Source: DASYTH01 sp035762905
GTDB taxonomy: Bacteria; Actinomycetota; Actinomycetes; Mycobacteriales; Pseudonocardiaceae
DNA: 64,000 nt
Direction of reading: 5' to 3'
Assembly (NCBI RefSeq): GCF_035762905.1
Contig: NZ_DASUCC010000101.1
Location: forward strand, 1-64,000
The notes under the pieces: generated by a model
Told to the model about the DNA's origin: nothing
The model's input: the letters and a program-made list of their open reading frames with translations, nothing else
The model's database searches: none
Made by a program: the position numbers and the translations under genes
Shown here: positions 38,343 to 47,110 of the stretch, piece by piece
Layout of the letters: each line of letters starts with the position of its first letter
Position numbering within the stretch: position 1 is the first letter of the stretch

Positions 38343-41158
38343 CGGTGGGCCTCCACCTGGTCGGCGATCGCCCGCGGCGTGGCGGTCTCGGTCAGCTCGG
38401 CCACCGAGAGCGCCACGCCGAACCGGCGCTGCACCCGGGAGATCATGCGCAGGAACGTCAGCGACTCGCCGCCGATGGCGAAGAAGCTGGTGTCGGCGGT
38501 GATCTCGGCGGACCCGAGCATGGTCTGCCACAACTCGATGACCGTCGCCAGCGCACCGCCGGCCGGTGCGGGCCGCGCCGCCTCGGGCTCGGCCGGGGCC
38601 GGCCCGGCGTCCAGCCAGTGCCGGGTGCCGGCGAACGGGTAGCCGGGCAGGCCGGCGCCACGCACGCCGGCCCCGGCCCGGACCGCCGGCCAGTCCAGGT
38701 CCACGCCGGCCGCCCACAGCGCACCGGCACCGGCCAAGATGCCGCGATCGCCGCCGCGGCGCGGTTGCAGCGCGACCACCGGATGGTCGCCGGCCGGCCG
38801 GACCAGCCCGGTCAGCGCGGTGCCCGGCCCCACCTCGACCAGCACCGGGTTCGGCCGGTCCAGCGCGGTCCGCACCGCGTCGTGGAACCGGACCGGCCGG
38901 CGCAGCGCCTCGGCCCAGTACCCGGCGGCGCGCGCCCGGCCACGGGGCAGCACCGCGCCGTCCACGCTGCTGATCACGTCGTAGTCGCGCGGTCGTGGGG
39001 TGATCGCGGCCGCCGCGCGGTCCAGCGCCTCGGCGGCACCGGCCATCATCCGGCTGTGGAAGGCGCGGGTGGCCGGCAGCGTCCGGTGCGTGACGCCGGC
39101 ATCGGTGAGCCGGTCCCGCAACCGCTCCAGCGGCGCCACCGGGCCGGCGACCACGACGCTGTCCGGCCCGTTGACCGCGGCGATGTCCAGCTCGTCCAGC
39201 CCGGCAAGGAATCCGCCCAGCTCGGCCGGGCCGGCGAGCACGGCCACCATGCCGCCCTCCGGCGCGTCCTGCATCAGCGCACCGCGCACCGCGACCAGCC
39301 GCAGCATGTCCGCCAGGTCCAGCTCACCTGCCAGGCCGGCGGCCGCCAGCTCGCCGACCGAGTGTCCGATGAGGACGGTCGGGTGCACGCCCCAGCCCAG
39401 CAGCAGCCGGCCGAGCGCGTACTCGTAGAGCACCAGCGCCGGCTGGGTGACGTCGGTGCGGTGGATCAGCCCACCGGACTCGTCGCGCAGCAACACGTCA
39501 CGCACGTCGAAGCCGAGCGGCTCGCGCAGGTGCCCGGCGCCAAGGTCGATGTCGGCCCGGAACGACGGGTAGCGCCGGTACGGCTCGGCGGCCATCGCGG
39601 CGAACTCCGCGCCCTGACCGGGAAACAGGAACACCGTGCTCGGCCGGCGCACGGTCGCCCTGCCGCGGGCGCGGCCCAACCGGGCCACCGCGTCCGGCAC
39701 GTCGGTGGCGCACACGCTGAGGCGATGCGGGAAGTGCCGGCGGTGCGACTGCAGGGTCAGCGCCACGTCGTGCACCGAAAGACCGGGCCGCTCGCGCAGG
39801 TGCCGGGCCAGCCGGTCCGCCGCGGCGCGCAGCGCCTCCGGGGTGCGCGCCGAGACCGGCAGCAGTGCCTCGGCCGGCCCGTCCCCCGCCGGCACCTGCA
39901 CCGGCACCTCCTCCTCGAGCACCACGTGCACGTTGGTGCCGCCGAGGCCGAACGAGCTGACTGCGGCCCGGCGCGGACCGTTCGCGGGCGCAGGCCAGTC
40001 CCGGGCCGTACCGTCCAGCCGGAACGGCGTCGGACCGCCGAGCAGCTCCGGGCGGGGCTGCTTGAGCCCGGCCAGCGGCGGGATCCGCTTGTCGGACAGG
40101 GCGAGCGCGGCCTTGATCAGGCCGGCCACCCCGGCCGCGGCGTCCAGGTGCCCGACGTTGGCCTTGACCGAGCCAAGCGAGCACGGCCCGGCCGCGCCGC
40201 CGAACACCTCGGTGAGCGCGGCCAACTCGATCGCGTCGCCCACCTCGGTCGCGGTGCCGTGCGCCTCCACGTATCCCACGGTCGCCGGGTCCACCCCGGC
40301 GCCGGCGTAGGCCCGGCTGAGCACGTCGATCTGGCCGGCGACGCCCGGCGCGGTGTAACCGACCTTGGCCCCGCCGTCGTTGTTCACCGCCGACCCCCTG
40401 ATCAGCGCGTAGATCGGGTCGCCGGCCCGGCGGGCGTCGCCGGCCCGCTTCAGCGCGACCATCGCCACCCCGTTGCCCGGCACGGTGCCGTTGGCGGTGG
40501 CGTCGAACGGCCGGCAGACCCCGTCCGGCGACAGGATTCCCTTGGGCTCGTAGCGGTATCCGGACCGCTGCGGCAGCGCCACGCACACCCCACCGGCCAG
40601 CGCCACGTCCGAGTCGCCCGTGCGCAGGCTCTGGCAGGCCAGGTGCACCGCGACCAGCGACGTGGAGCACGCGGTCTGCACGGTGATCGCCGGGCCGCCG
40701 AGCTGGAGCCGGTAGGCGATCCTGGCCGCCAGGTGGTCCTTCTCGTTGCCCAGCACGATGGACAGCAGCCCGTGGGTGTCCAGCACGTCCGGCCGGGCCA
40801 GCACGTGGTTGTGCAGGTAGTAGTTGTAGCCGGCGCCGGCGAACACCCCGACCCGGCCGAACGGCGCGGAACCGGCCAGCCCGGCCGACTCCAGCGTCGT
40901 CCACGCGGTCTCCAGCAGCAGCCGGTGCTGCGGATCCATGATCGCCGCCTCGGCCGGGGTGATCCCGAAGAACTCCGCGTCGAACTCGTCCGCGCCGTCG
41001 AGCACGCCCCGGGCCGGCACGTACGCCGGATCGTCGAGCCGGCTGTCCAGCTCGGTCACCGTGACCCGGCCGGCCAGGATGTTCGACCAGTACTCGGAAA
41101 CGTCGTCCGCACCGGGGAAACGTCCGGCCATGCCGACGATCGCGATGTCCTCGGTCAC
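38330..41158 (-). CDS. Type I PKS module KS-AT-ACP
   Basis: A 942-residue single module. KS at 1-425 (AIVGMAGRFPG; active Cys in TACSTSLVAV; His in EAHGTATEVGD and NVGHLDAAAG), AT at 530-820 (FPGQGAEFAAM; GHSVGELAAAG; RAFHSRMM, a malonyl signature), ACP at about 860-935 with the phosphopantetheine Ser in IGGESLTFLRM. No reductive domain is present, so the module leaves a beta-keto group. The KS resembles those of hybrid NRPS-PKS lines that accept peptidyl chains. The GTG start (41158) overlaps the upstream TGA (GTGA), and its own stop overlaps the next start: tight translational coupling. Confidence 0.94.
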   Translation of the reverse strand: MTEDIAIVGMAGRFPGADDVSEYWSNILAGRVTVTELDSRLDDPAYVPARGVLDGADEFDAEFFGITPAEAAIMDPQHRLLLETAWTTLESAGLAGSAPFGRVGVFAGAGYNYYLHNHVLARPDVLDTHGLLSIVLGNEKDHLAARIAYRLQLGGPAITVQTACSTSLVAVHLACQSLRTGDSDVALAGGVCVALPQRSGYRYEPKGILSPDGVCRPFDATANGTVPGNGVAMVALKRAGDARRAGDPIYALIRGSAVNNDGGAKVGYTAPGVAGQIDVLSRAYAGAGVDPATVGYVEAHGTATEVGDAIELAALTEVFGGAAGPCSLGSVKANVGHLDAAAGVAGLIKAALALSDKRIPPLAGLKQPRPELLGGPTPFRLDGTARDWPAPANGPRRAAVSSFGLGGTNVHVVLEEEVPVQVPAGDGPAEALLPVSARTPEALRAAADRLARHLRERPGLSVHDVALTLQSHRRHFPHRLSVCATDVPDAVARLGRARGRATVRRPSTVFLFPGQGAEFAAMAAEPYRRYPSFRADIDLGAGHLREPLGFDVRDVLLRDESGGLIHRTDVTQPALVLYEYALGRLLLGWGVHPTVLIGHSVGELAAAGLAGELDLADMLRLVAVRGALMQDAPEGGMVAVLAGPAELGGFLAGLDELDIAAVNGPDSVVVAGPVAPLERLRDRLTDAGVTHRTLPATRAFHSRMMAGAAEALDRAAAAITPRPRDYDVISSVDGAVLPRGRARAAGYWAEALRRPVRFHDAVRTALDRPNPVLVEVGPGTALTGLVRPAGDHPVVALQPRRGGDRGILAGAGALWAAGVDLDWPAVRAGAGVRGAGLPGYPFAGTRHWLDAGPAPAEPEAARPAPAGGALATVIELWQTMLGSAEITADTSFFAIGGESLTFLRMISRVQRRFGVALSVAELTETATPRAIADQVEAHRCAS

Positions 41159-44100
41159 GCTGCCACTCCTGAGATGTGTGCGTGCAGATGCGCGGCGAGG
41201 GCCTGCACGGTCGGGAACCGGTACAGATCGGTGAGCGGGAGCTGCCGGCCGAGCCGCTGCTGGATCAGCTTGCGGGCGACGGCAAGGCTCAGGCTGTCCC
41301 CGCCGATGTCGAAGAACGCCTCGTCCAGGTCGAAGTCGTCGGTGCCGAGCGCCACGATCCAGGCCGCGGCGACCAGCTCCTCCAGATCGGCGAGCGACAC
41401 CGACATCACCGCGGCCCGCGCCGGTCCCGGCTCGGTGGCCTGCGGCGTGTGCGACCGCGCGGCGAGCGTCCGCAGATCGACCTTTCCGTTGCGGTCCAAC
41501 GGGAACTCTTCGACGCTGAACCAGCGCTGCGGCCGGGCGTAGGGCGCCAGCCCCGGCTCGACCGCCTGCCGCAACACCGGAACCGGGGCGTCGCCCTTGA
41601 CCGCGGCGCACAGCCGGGCGTTGGTCGGGCCGTCGCCGGCCAGGAACACCACGACGTCGAGCACCCCGGGCAGCTCCCGGATCCGGCGCTCCACGTCGAC
41701 CAGCTCCACCCGGTGTCCGGCGATCTTGACCTGCCGGTCGTTGCGGCCGAGGAAGCGCAGGAACCCGTCGGCGCCCCAGCGCACCAGGTCGCCGGTCCGG
41801 TACCGCCGGGCGCCGGGGCCGCGCACGAACGACTCGGCGGTGCGCTCCGGCTCGCCAAGATACCCGTCGGCCAAACCCCACCCGGCGGTACGCAGCTCGC
41901 CGATCGCGCCGGGCGCGACGGCGCGGCCGGCCGGATCGACGACGTACAACCGGGTTCCGCGCACCGGAGTCCCGATCGGCAGCGGGTCGGGCACCTCGTG
42001 CGGGGCATCCACGTCGAACGTCGCGGTGAACGTGGTGTTCTCGGTCGGCCCGTAGCCGTTGGTGATCCGCAGCCCGGGACAGTGCTCGAGCACGCGCCGC
42101 ACGTGCGCCGGCGAGACCACGCCGCCGCCGGTGAACAGCTGACGCAGTCCGCGGAAGGCGTCCGGCCGGTGGTCGGCGACCAGGTGGAAGAACCCGGAGG
42201 TCAGCCAGGCGTGGCTGACCGGATTGGTGCGCAGGAACTCGGTCAGGTCGTGCGGGGTCGCCTCGCCCGGCGGGTACACGGTGACCGCGTGCCCGTTCAC
42301 CAGCGGCACCAGCAACTCCAGCGTCGAGGCGTCGAAGGCGAGCGGGGCAAGGCGGAGCATGGCCGACCCGGCGGGGTCGGCGATCATCCGGTGGTCCGCG
42401 GCCAGCCGCAGCACCGCGCGATGCGGGACCACGACGCCCTTGGGCGCCCCGGTCGATCCGGAGGTGAACGCGACGTAGGCGGTCCCGGCCGGCCGGGCCG
42501 CGAACGGCGGCAGCGCGGCGACGTCCCCGGCGCCGGCCGCCGGACAGTCCACAGTGTCCGTCCATACCGGATCGATGCCGGGGTGGTCACCGATCCGCGC
42601 GACCGGTGCGGCCGCGGCGACCAGGTGTGCCCGCCACTCGGCGGTGGCCGCCTGGTCCACCGCGACGTAGCCGGCGCCGAGCCGCAGGATGCCCAGTACC
42701 GCAACGGCTTCCGCCGCCGACCGGGCCAGCTCGAGCGCGACCAGGTCACCCGGGCGGACCCCACACTCGTGCAGCAGCGCGGCCTGGGCCAGCGCCCGCT
42801 CGTGCAGCTCGCGATAGCGCAGCGTGGTGCCGGTGGCGACGTCGGTGATCGCCGTCGCGTCCGGCGATTCCCGCGCGTGCCGCTCGAAGGCGCTCCAGAT
42901 GTCCCCGGTGGTGTCGAACTCCGCGCCGTCGCCGAGCGCCCGCAGCCGCCGGAGCTGGCCGGGGGACAGGCCGGTGACGCGGGCCAGCTCCGCCTCCGGG
43001 TCGGCGGCCAGCTCGATCAGCACCGCCTGCACCGACTCGGCCAGCTCACCGGCGTCGGCGGCGGTCAGCACCGAGGTGGCGTACTCCAGGGCCAGCCGCG
43101 GCCGGTCGGACCAGGCTTGCAGGTACAGCAACACGTCGAAGACCGCGCCGTGGCAGTAGCCCTCGTGGATCCGCCAGGTCTGCTCGCCGGCGGCGAACGC
43201 GTCCGGCACCAGCTCGTGGTGCGCGGCGAACCCGATCTGGGCCAACGGGTTGTGGCCGGGATCGGTGGCCACGCCGAGCCCGCCGACCACCCGCTCGAAC
43301 GGCAGGTCCGCGTCGGCGACGGCGTCGGCCAGCGCGCCGGCCGTGCCGCGCAGGAACCCCAGGCCGGACAGCTGGTCGCCGGCCCGGCAGCGCACCGGAA
43401 CAACCCGGGTGCACAGCCCGACGATCCCGGCCATGCCGGCCTCGAACCGGCCGGCCGCCGGCACGCCGAGCACGAGATCGTCCAGCCCGGCCCGTCGGGC
43501 CACGGCCAGCGCCCACGCCGACATCAGCACCGTGGTCACGGTGGTCCGGCTGCGTCGGGCCAGCGCGGTGGCCGCCGCCGTCGCCGCGCCGGACAGGGCG
43601 AACACCAGGCGGGCGCCGTGCCCGTCGGCCTCGGTGACCGGCGGCAGGTCGGTGGGCAGGGCCACGGTCCTCGGCGCGCCGGCCAGGCGGGCGGCGACCC
43701 GGTCCAGTGCGCCGGCCGGGTCGGCGGCGGCCAGCCGGGAGGCGATCCACTCCGGTGACGGACCGGCCGCGGCGCCGCCTCCGTTCTGGTACAGCTCGAC
43801 GAAGTCCCGGCACAGCACGCCGATGCTCCACCCGTCGACCACGGTGTGGTGGGCCAGCAGGGTCAGCAGGCTCCGCTCGCCGGCCTGGGTGAGCACGAAC
43901 GCCACCGGCGGGGCCTCGAACGGCCGCAGCAGGTCTCCGGCACCCCGCCCGTACAGCTCGTGCACGGTGCGGACGGCGTCGGCACCCTCCGGCAGGGCCT
44001 GGTGCAGCAGCCGCGGCCGGTGCGGAACCGGCAACACGATCCGCCCCGGTCCGGAGGAGTCCCGCACGAACATCGTGCGCAGCGACTCATGCCGGGCGGC

Positions 44101-44517
44101 CAACGCGCGCAGCGCGTCCCGGGTCCGGTCCGGGTCGAGCGGTGCCGGCGGCTCCAGGGTGAACATCAGCCGGTAGGGCTGGTCCTGGCCGAGGACGTGC
44201 GCCGCGAGCATCGCCTTCTGGCCGGGCAGCAGCTCCCGGCGCACCGGGCCGCGCGCCGGATCGGTTGGTAGTGGGGCGGTTTCCACATAGTCCGTGGCGG
44301 CCTCGAGCGCCTCGCCGAGCGGACCGGTGGCCAGCACCCTGGCGATGTCCAGGTCGAGACCGAGGCGGTGCTGGCCCTGGGACACCAGGGCGATCGCCTG
44401 CAGCGAGGTGCCGCCAAGCCCGACGAACGACCCGGTCCGGACCGCGTCCGGTACCCGCTCGGGGGGCAGCCCGAGCACCTCGGCGACCAGCGGCGCCCAC
44501 GCCGCGATGCTGGACAT
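41155..44517 (-). CDS. NRPS T-C-A-T protein
   Basis: A 1,120-residue protein. N-terminal carrier domain 1-75 (GLGGTSLQAIAL), condensation domain 95-510 (active motif LAHHTVVDGWS), adenylation domain 530-960 (YVAFTSGSTGAPKGVVVPH; LAFDASTLELL; NGYGPTENTTF; YRTGDLVRWGADGFLRFLGR; NGKVDLRTL) and carrier 1040-1110 (DIGGDSLSLAVARKLI). The pocket code reads DALWFGGTFK, nearest to the branched aliphatic (Val-type) codes I know such as DALWIGGTFK; treat that as tentative. With the preceding free carrier protein, two carriers stand in series before the C domain. The start overlaps the upstream stop (ATGA). Confidence 0.93.
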   Translation of the reverse strand: MSSIAAWAPLVAEVLGLPPERVPDAVRTGSFVGLGGTSLQAIALVSQGQHRLGLDLDIARVLATGPLGEALEAATDYVETAPLPTDPARGPVRRELLPGQKAMLAAHVLGQDQPYRLMFTLEPPAPLDPDRTRDALRALAARHESLRTMFVRDSSGPGRIVLPVPHRPRLLHQALPEGADAVRTVHELYGRGAGDLLRPFEAPPVAFVLTQAGERSLLTLLAHHTVVDGWSIGVLCRDFVELYQNGGGAAAGPSPEWIASRLAAADPAGALDRVAARLAGAPRTVALPTDLPPVTEADGHGARLVFALSGAATAAATALARRSRTTVTTVLMSAWALAVARRAGLDDLVLGVPAAGRFEAGMAGIVGLCTRVVPVRCRAGDQLSGLGFLRGTAGALADAVADADLPFERVVGGLGVATDPGHNPLAQIGFAAHHELVPDAFAAGEQTWRIHEGYCHGAVFDVLLYLQAWSDRPRLALEYATSVLTAADAGELAESVQAVLIELAADPEAELARVTGLSPGQLRRLRALGDGAEFDTTGDIWSAFERHARESPDATAITDVATGTTLRYRELHERALAQAALLHECGVRPGDLVALELARSAAEAVAVLGILRLGAGYVAVDQAATAEWRAHLVAAAAPVARIGDHPGIDPVWTDTVDCPAAGAGDVAALPPFAARPAGTAYVAFTSGSTGAPKGVVVPHRAVLRLAADHRMIADPAGSAMLRLAPLAFDASTLELLVPLVNGHAVTVYPPGEATPHDLTEFLRTNPVSHAWLTSGFFHLVADHRPDAFRGLRQLFTGGGVVSPAHVRRVLEHCPGLRITNGYGPTENTTFTATFDVDAPHEVPDPLPIGTPVRGTRLYVVDPAGRAVAPGAIGELRTAGWGLADGYLGEPERTAESFVRGPGARRYRTGDLVRWGADGFLRFLGRNDRQVKIAGHRVELVDVERRIRELPGVLDVVVFLAGDGPTNARLCAAVKGDAPVPVLRQAVEPGLAPYARPQRWFSVEEFPLDRNGKVDLRTLAARSHTPQATEPGPARAAVMSVSLADLEELVAAAWIVALGTDDFDLDEAFFDIGGDSLSLAVARKLIQQRLGRQLPLTDLYRFPTVQALAAHLHAHISGVAA

Positions 44518-44792
44518 CAGGCTTCGGTCACCGGTTCGGCCAGGCGGTCCCGCGCCGCCTGCGCTACGACCTCGCGCAGGTCGGCGTAGCGCGGGTTCGC
44601 CACGACCTGCGGGAGCATGACCGGAAGCTCCAGCTCGTACCGGATCAGCGTGGACAGCCGCAGCGCGCTCAGCGAGTGGCCGCCGAGGTCGAAGAAGTCG
44701 TCCTGCTCGTCCACCGAGTCGACGCCGAGCACCTCCATCCACAGGCGCGCCAGTTCGGCGGTCAGTTCGGGCAGTTCGGTGATCTCAGGCAT
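44517..44792 (-). CDS. Free-standing acyl/peptidyl carrier protein
   Basis: A 91-residue carrier: helix I around LARLWMEVLGVDSVD, the phosphopantetheine site DDFFDLGGHSLSALRLSTLI with its Ser, and helix III. It starts at ATG 44792 with AAAGGG upstream, 2 bases after the stop of the KS/dead-AT gene, and its stop overlaps the start of the T-C-A-T gene. Its position shows that the KS module upstream has its carrier on a separate protein, an uncommon split for a cis-type PKS. Confidence 0.93.
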   Translation of the reverse strand: MPEITELPELTAELARLWMEVLGVDSVDEQDDFFDLGGHSLSALRLSTLIRYELELPVMLPQVVANPRYADLREVVAQAARDRLAEPVTEA

Positions 44793-44794
44793 GG

Positions 44795-47110
44795 TCAGCC
44801 CTTTCTCGCGGTGGTGACCGGGGTCGGTGGGTCGATGAAGTGCCGGGTGGCGGCGAACGGGTAGGTCGGCGCCGGAACCCGCTGGCGACCCTCGTCGTGT
44901 GCGGGGTCCCAGGCGCCGCCGATGCCCAGTTCCCAGAGCACGCCGACGGCGGCGAGCAGCCGGGCGTGCCGGTCCTCCGGCTTGGCCGCGAGCCGTTCGG
45001 TCAGCGCGCGCAGACCGAACTCGGTTCCGTCGGGGCGGCGCAGGGTGACCTGGGAGCCGATCTCGACCGAGGCGACCGGATCGAGGCCGGCGACCACCGG
45101 CGCGATGTGCTCGGATCCGGGCAGCACGCGCAACCGTTGCCACAGCTGGAGGTCGACCGCCTCCTCGTCGGTGAGCAGCGCGCCGGTGGCCGGCGAGTAC
45201 ACCGCGATGTCCGGTGCGCGCAGGGCGATCCGGTGGCCCGAGCCGGTCACCAGACGGAGCCCGTCCGCGATGGACATGACCCCGGCCGTGCACGCCGCGG
45301 CGATCGCGCCGGTGCCGGTGCCGATCACCGCCGCCGGCTGGATTCCGCGGCTGCGCAACGACTCGGCCAGCGCGGCGGCGGCCAGGTACCGGTGCGCCTC
45401 CGTGCGGGCGTCCTCGTCGAGGTCCGGCGCGTCGGTGCGAAGCTGGGCGTAGCCCTCGTCGAGGATGCCGCGGTAGACCGGGTCGGCGTCGTAGTTCTTC
45501 CGGTTGCCGGTCCATTCCCCGTCGCCGGTGAGGACGAACAGCACGGCGGGGGGCGACGGGTCGGCACGCACCACGCCGCGGTGCGGCAGCACGTCGTGGT
45601 TGGTCAGGAAGGTTGCCCGCCACGGCAGTGCGGCCCGTCCGGTGCGCAGCGTGTAGGCGATGTCGGCGTGCTCCGGCCCGGCCGCACCGGCCACGAACTC
45701 GCTCACCCGGCACAGGTTCTGCTCGGCCGCCTCCTTCGTGCGGCCGGACACCATGATCAGCTGAGTGGCGATCCGCAGCGGCGCGGGCGCGCGGTCCGGC
45801 GCCTCCTCGAGCACCACGTGGGTGTTGGTGCCGCCGATGCCGAACGCGCTCACGCCGGCCCGGCGCACTCCGCCGATCGGCTCCCAGGGTCGGGCCGCGG
45901 CCGGGATCGTGAAGACCGAGTCCGCCAGCTTGAGCGCCGGGTTCGGTGCGGTGAAGTGCGCAACGGGCGGAATCGTCTTGTGCCGCAGGGCGAGCGCGAC
46001 CTTGATCAGGCCGACGATGCCGGCGGCACTGTCCAGGTGGCCGATGTTGGACTTCAGGGCGGTCAGCGCGCACGGCGGCCGGTCGGCGTTGGTGGAGTCG
46101 AAGACCTGGCGCAGCGCGGCCACCTCGATCGGGTCGCCGAGCGCGGTGCCGGTGCCGTGCGCCTCGATCATGCCGATCGTGTCCGGGTGGAACCCGGCGA
46201 CGCCGAGCGCCGCGGAGATCACCGCGGCCTGCCCGGCCGGGCCGGGGGCGGTGAAGCCGGCCTTGCGGGCGCCGTCGTTGTTCACCGCGGACCCGGCGAT
46301 CACCGCGTGGATGAAGTCGCCGTCCCGCACCGCGTCCTCGAGCCGCTTGAGCACGACCACACCCGCGCCGTCGCCGTCGACCGTGCCCGCCGCCTCGGTG
46401 TCGAACGACCGGCAGTAGCCGTCCGGGGAGAACACGCCGCCGGGTTCGAACAGGTGCCCGCGCCGGGTGGGCGGGCCGATGGTGGCCGCCCCGGCGAGCG
46501 CCAGGTCCGCGTCGTAGGTGAGCAGGCTCTGCACCGCGAGGTGGACCGCGACCAGCGAGGTGGAGCAGGCCGTCTGCACCGACATGGCCGGCCCCTGCAG
46601 GTTCAGCTTGTAGCCGATCCGGGTGGCCGCGAAGTCCTTGTCGCTGTTGATGAGCACCTGCAGGCCACCGACCGAGCGGACCAGGTTCTCGTTGGGCCAC
46701 ACGTTGTCCAGCAGGTAGACGTTCATCCCGGTGCCCAGGTACACGCCGATCCGGTTGCCGTCCGGGGCGATCGGCGGGTAGCCGGCATGCTCCAGCGCGC
46801 CCCACGCGCACTCCAGCAGCGCCCGCTGCTGCGGGTCCATCAGCGCGCTGTCCTGACCGGAGTAGCCGAACAGCCGCCCGTCGAAGCACTCCGCGTCCGG
46901 CAGGATGGCCCGCGCCGGCACGAAGTTCGGCTGGTCGATCACCTCGTCCGGGACGCCCCACTCGGTGAGCTGGTCGCGGCCGAAGAAGCCGACCGAGTCG
47001 ACGCCGTTCTCGATGTTGTGCCAGAACAGGTCCAGGTCCCGCCCGGCGCCGGGTACCCGGACCGCCATGCCGACGATGGCCACCCGGCCCGGCTCCAACT
47101 GCTCAGTCAT
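44795..47110 (-). CDS. PKS ketosynthase with degenerate acyltransferase domain
   Basis: A 771-residue protein. KS at 1-430 is intact: VAIVGMAVRVPGAGRD, Cys in TACSTSLVAVH, His in EAHGTGTALGD and NIGHLDSAAG. Residues 520-690 align with an AT, but the substrate site is destroyed: the usual GQG is GDG (FVLTGDGEWTG), GHSxG is GTGTG (VIGTGTGAIAAAC, no nucleophile Ser), and the xAxH specificity loop is missing. The linker end PTYPFAATRHFID is retained. The extender must therefore be loaded by another AT, perhaps the active AT encoded two genes on, or the protein uses a ready-loaded carrier. No ACP is fused; a separate carrier gene follows 2 bases later. The start overlaps the upstream stop (ATGA). 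Confidence 0.92.
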   Translation of the reverse strand: MTEQLEPGRVAIVGMAVRVPGAGRDLDLFWHNIENGVDSVGFFGRDQLTEWGVPDEVIDQPNFVPARAILPDAECFDGRLFGYSGQDSALMDPQQRALLECAWGALEHAGYPPIAPDGNRIGVYLGTGMNVYLLDNVWPNENLVRSVGGLQVLINSDKDFAATRIGYKLNLQGPAMSVQTACSTSLVAVHLAVQSLLTYDADLALAGAATIGPPTRRGHLFEPGGVFSPDGYCRSFDTEAAGTVDGDGAGVVVLKRLEDAVRDGDFIHAVIAGSAVNNDGARKAGFTAPGPAGQAAVISAALGVAGFHPDTIGMIEAHGTGTALGDPIEVAALRQVFDSTNADRPPCALTALKSNIGHLDSAAGIVGLIKVALALRHKTIPPVAHFTAPNPALKLADSVFTIPAAARPWEPIGGVRRAGVSAFGIGGTNTHVVLEEAPDRAPAPLRIATQLIMVSGRTKEAAEQNLCRVSEFVAGAAGPEHADIAYTLRTGRAALPWRATFLTNHDVLPHRGVVRADPSPPAVLFVLTGDGEWTGNRKNYDADPVYRGILDEGYAQLRTDAPDLDEDARTEAHRYLAAAALAESLRSRGIQPAAVIGTGTGAIAAACTAGVMSIADGLRLVTGSGHRIALRAPDIAVYSPATGALLTDEEAVDLQLWQRLRVLPGSEHIAPVVAGLDPVASVEIGSQVTLRRPDGTEFGLRALTERLAAKPEDRHARLLAAVGVLWELGIGGAWDPAHDEGRQRVPAPTYPFAATRHFIDPPTPVTTARKG

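Noticed and set aside
38345..41542. Long plus-strand frame opposite the KS-AT-ACP gene
   Set aside because: Antisense shadow; no recognisable motif and no ribosome site.
43065..43403. Various short open frames inside the NRPS genes
   Set aside because: All lie in shadow frames of continuous, domain-complete reading frames.
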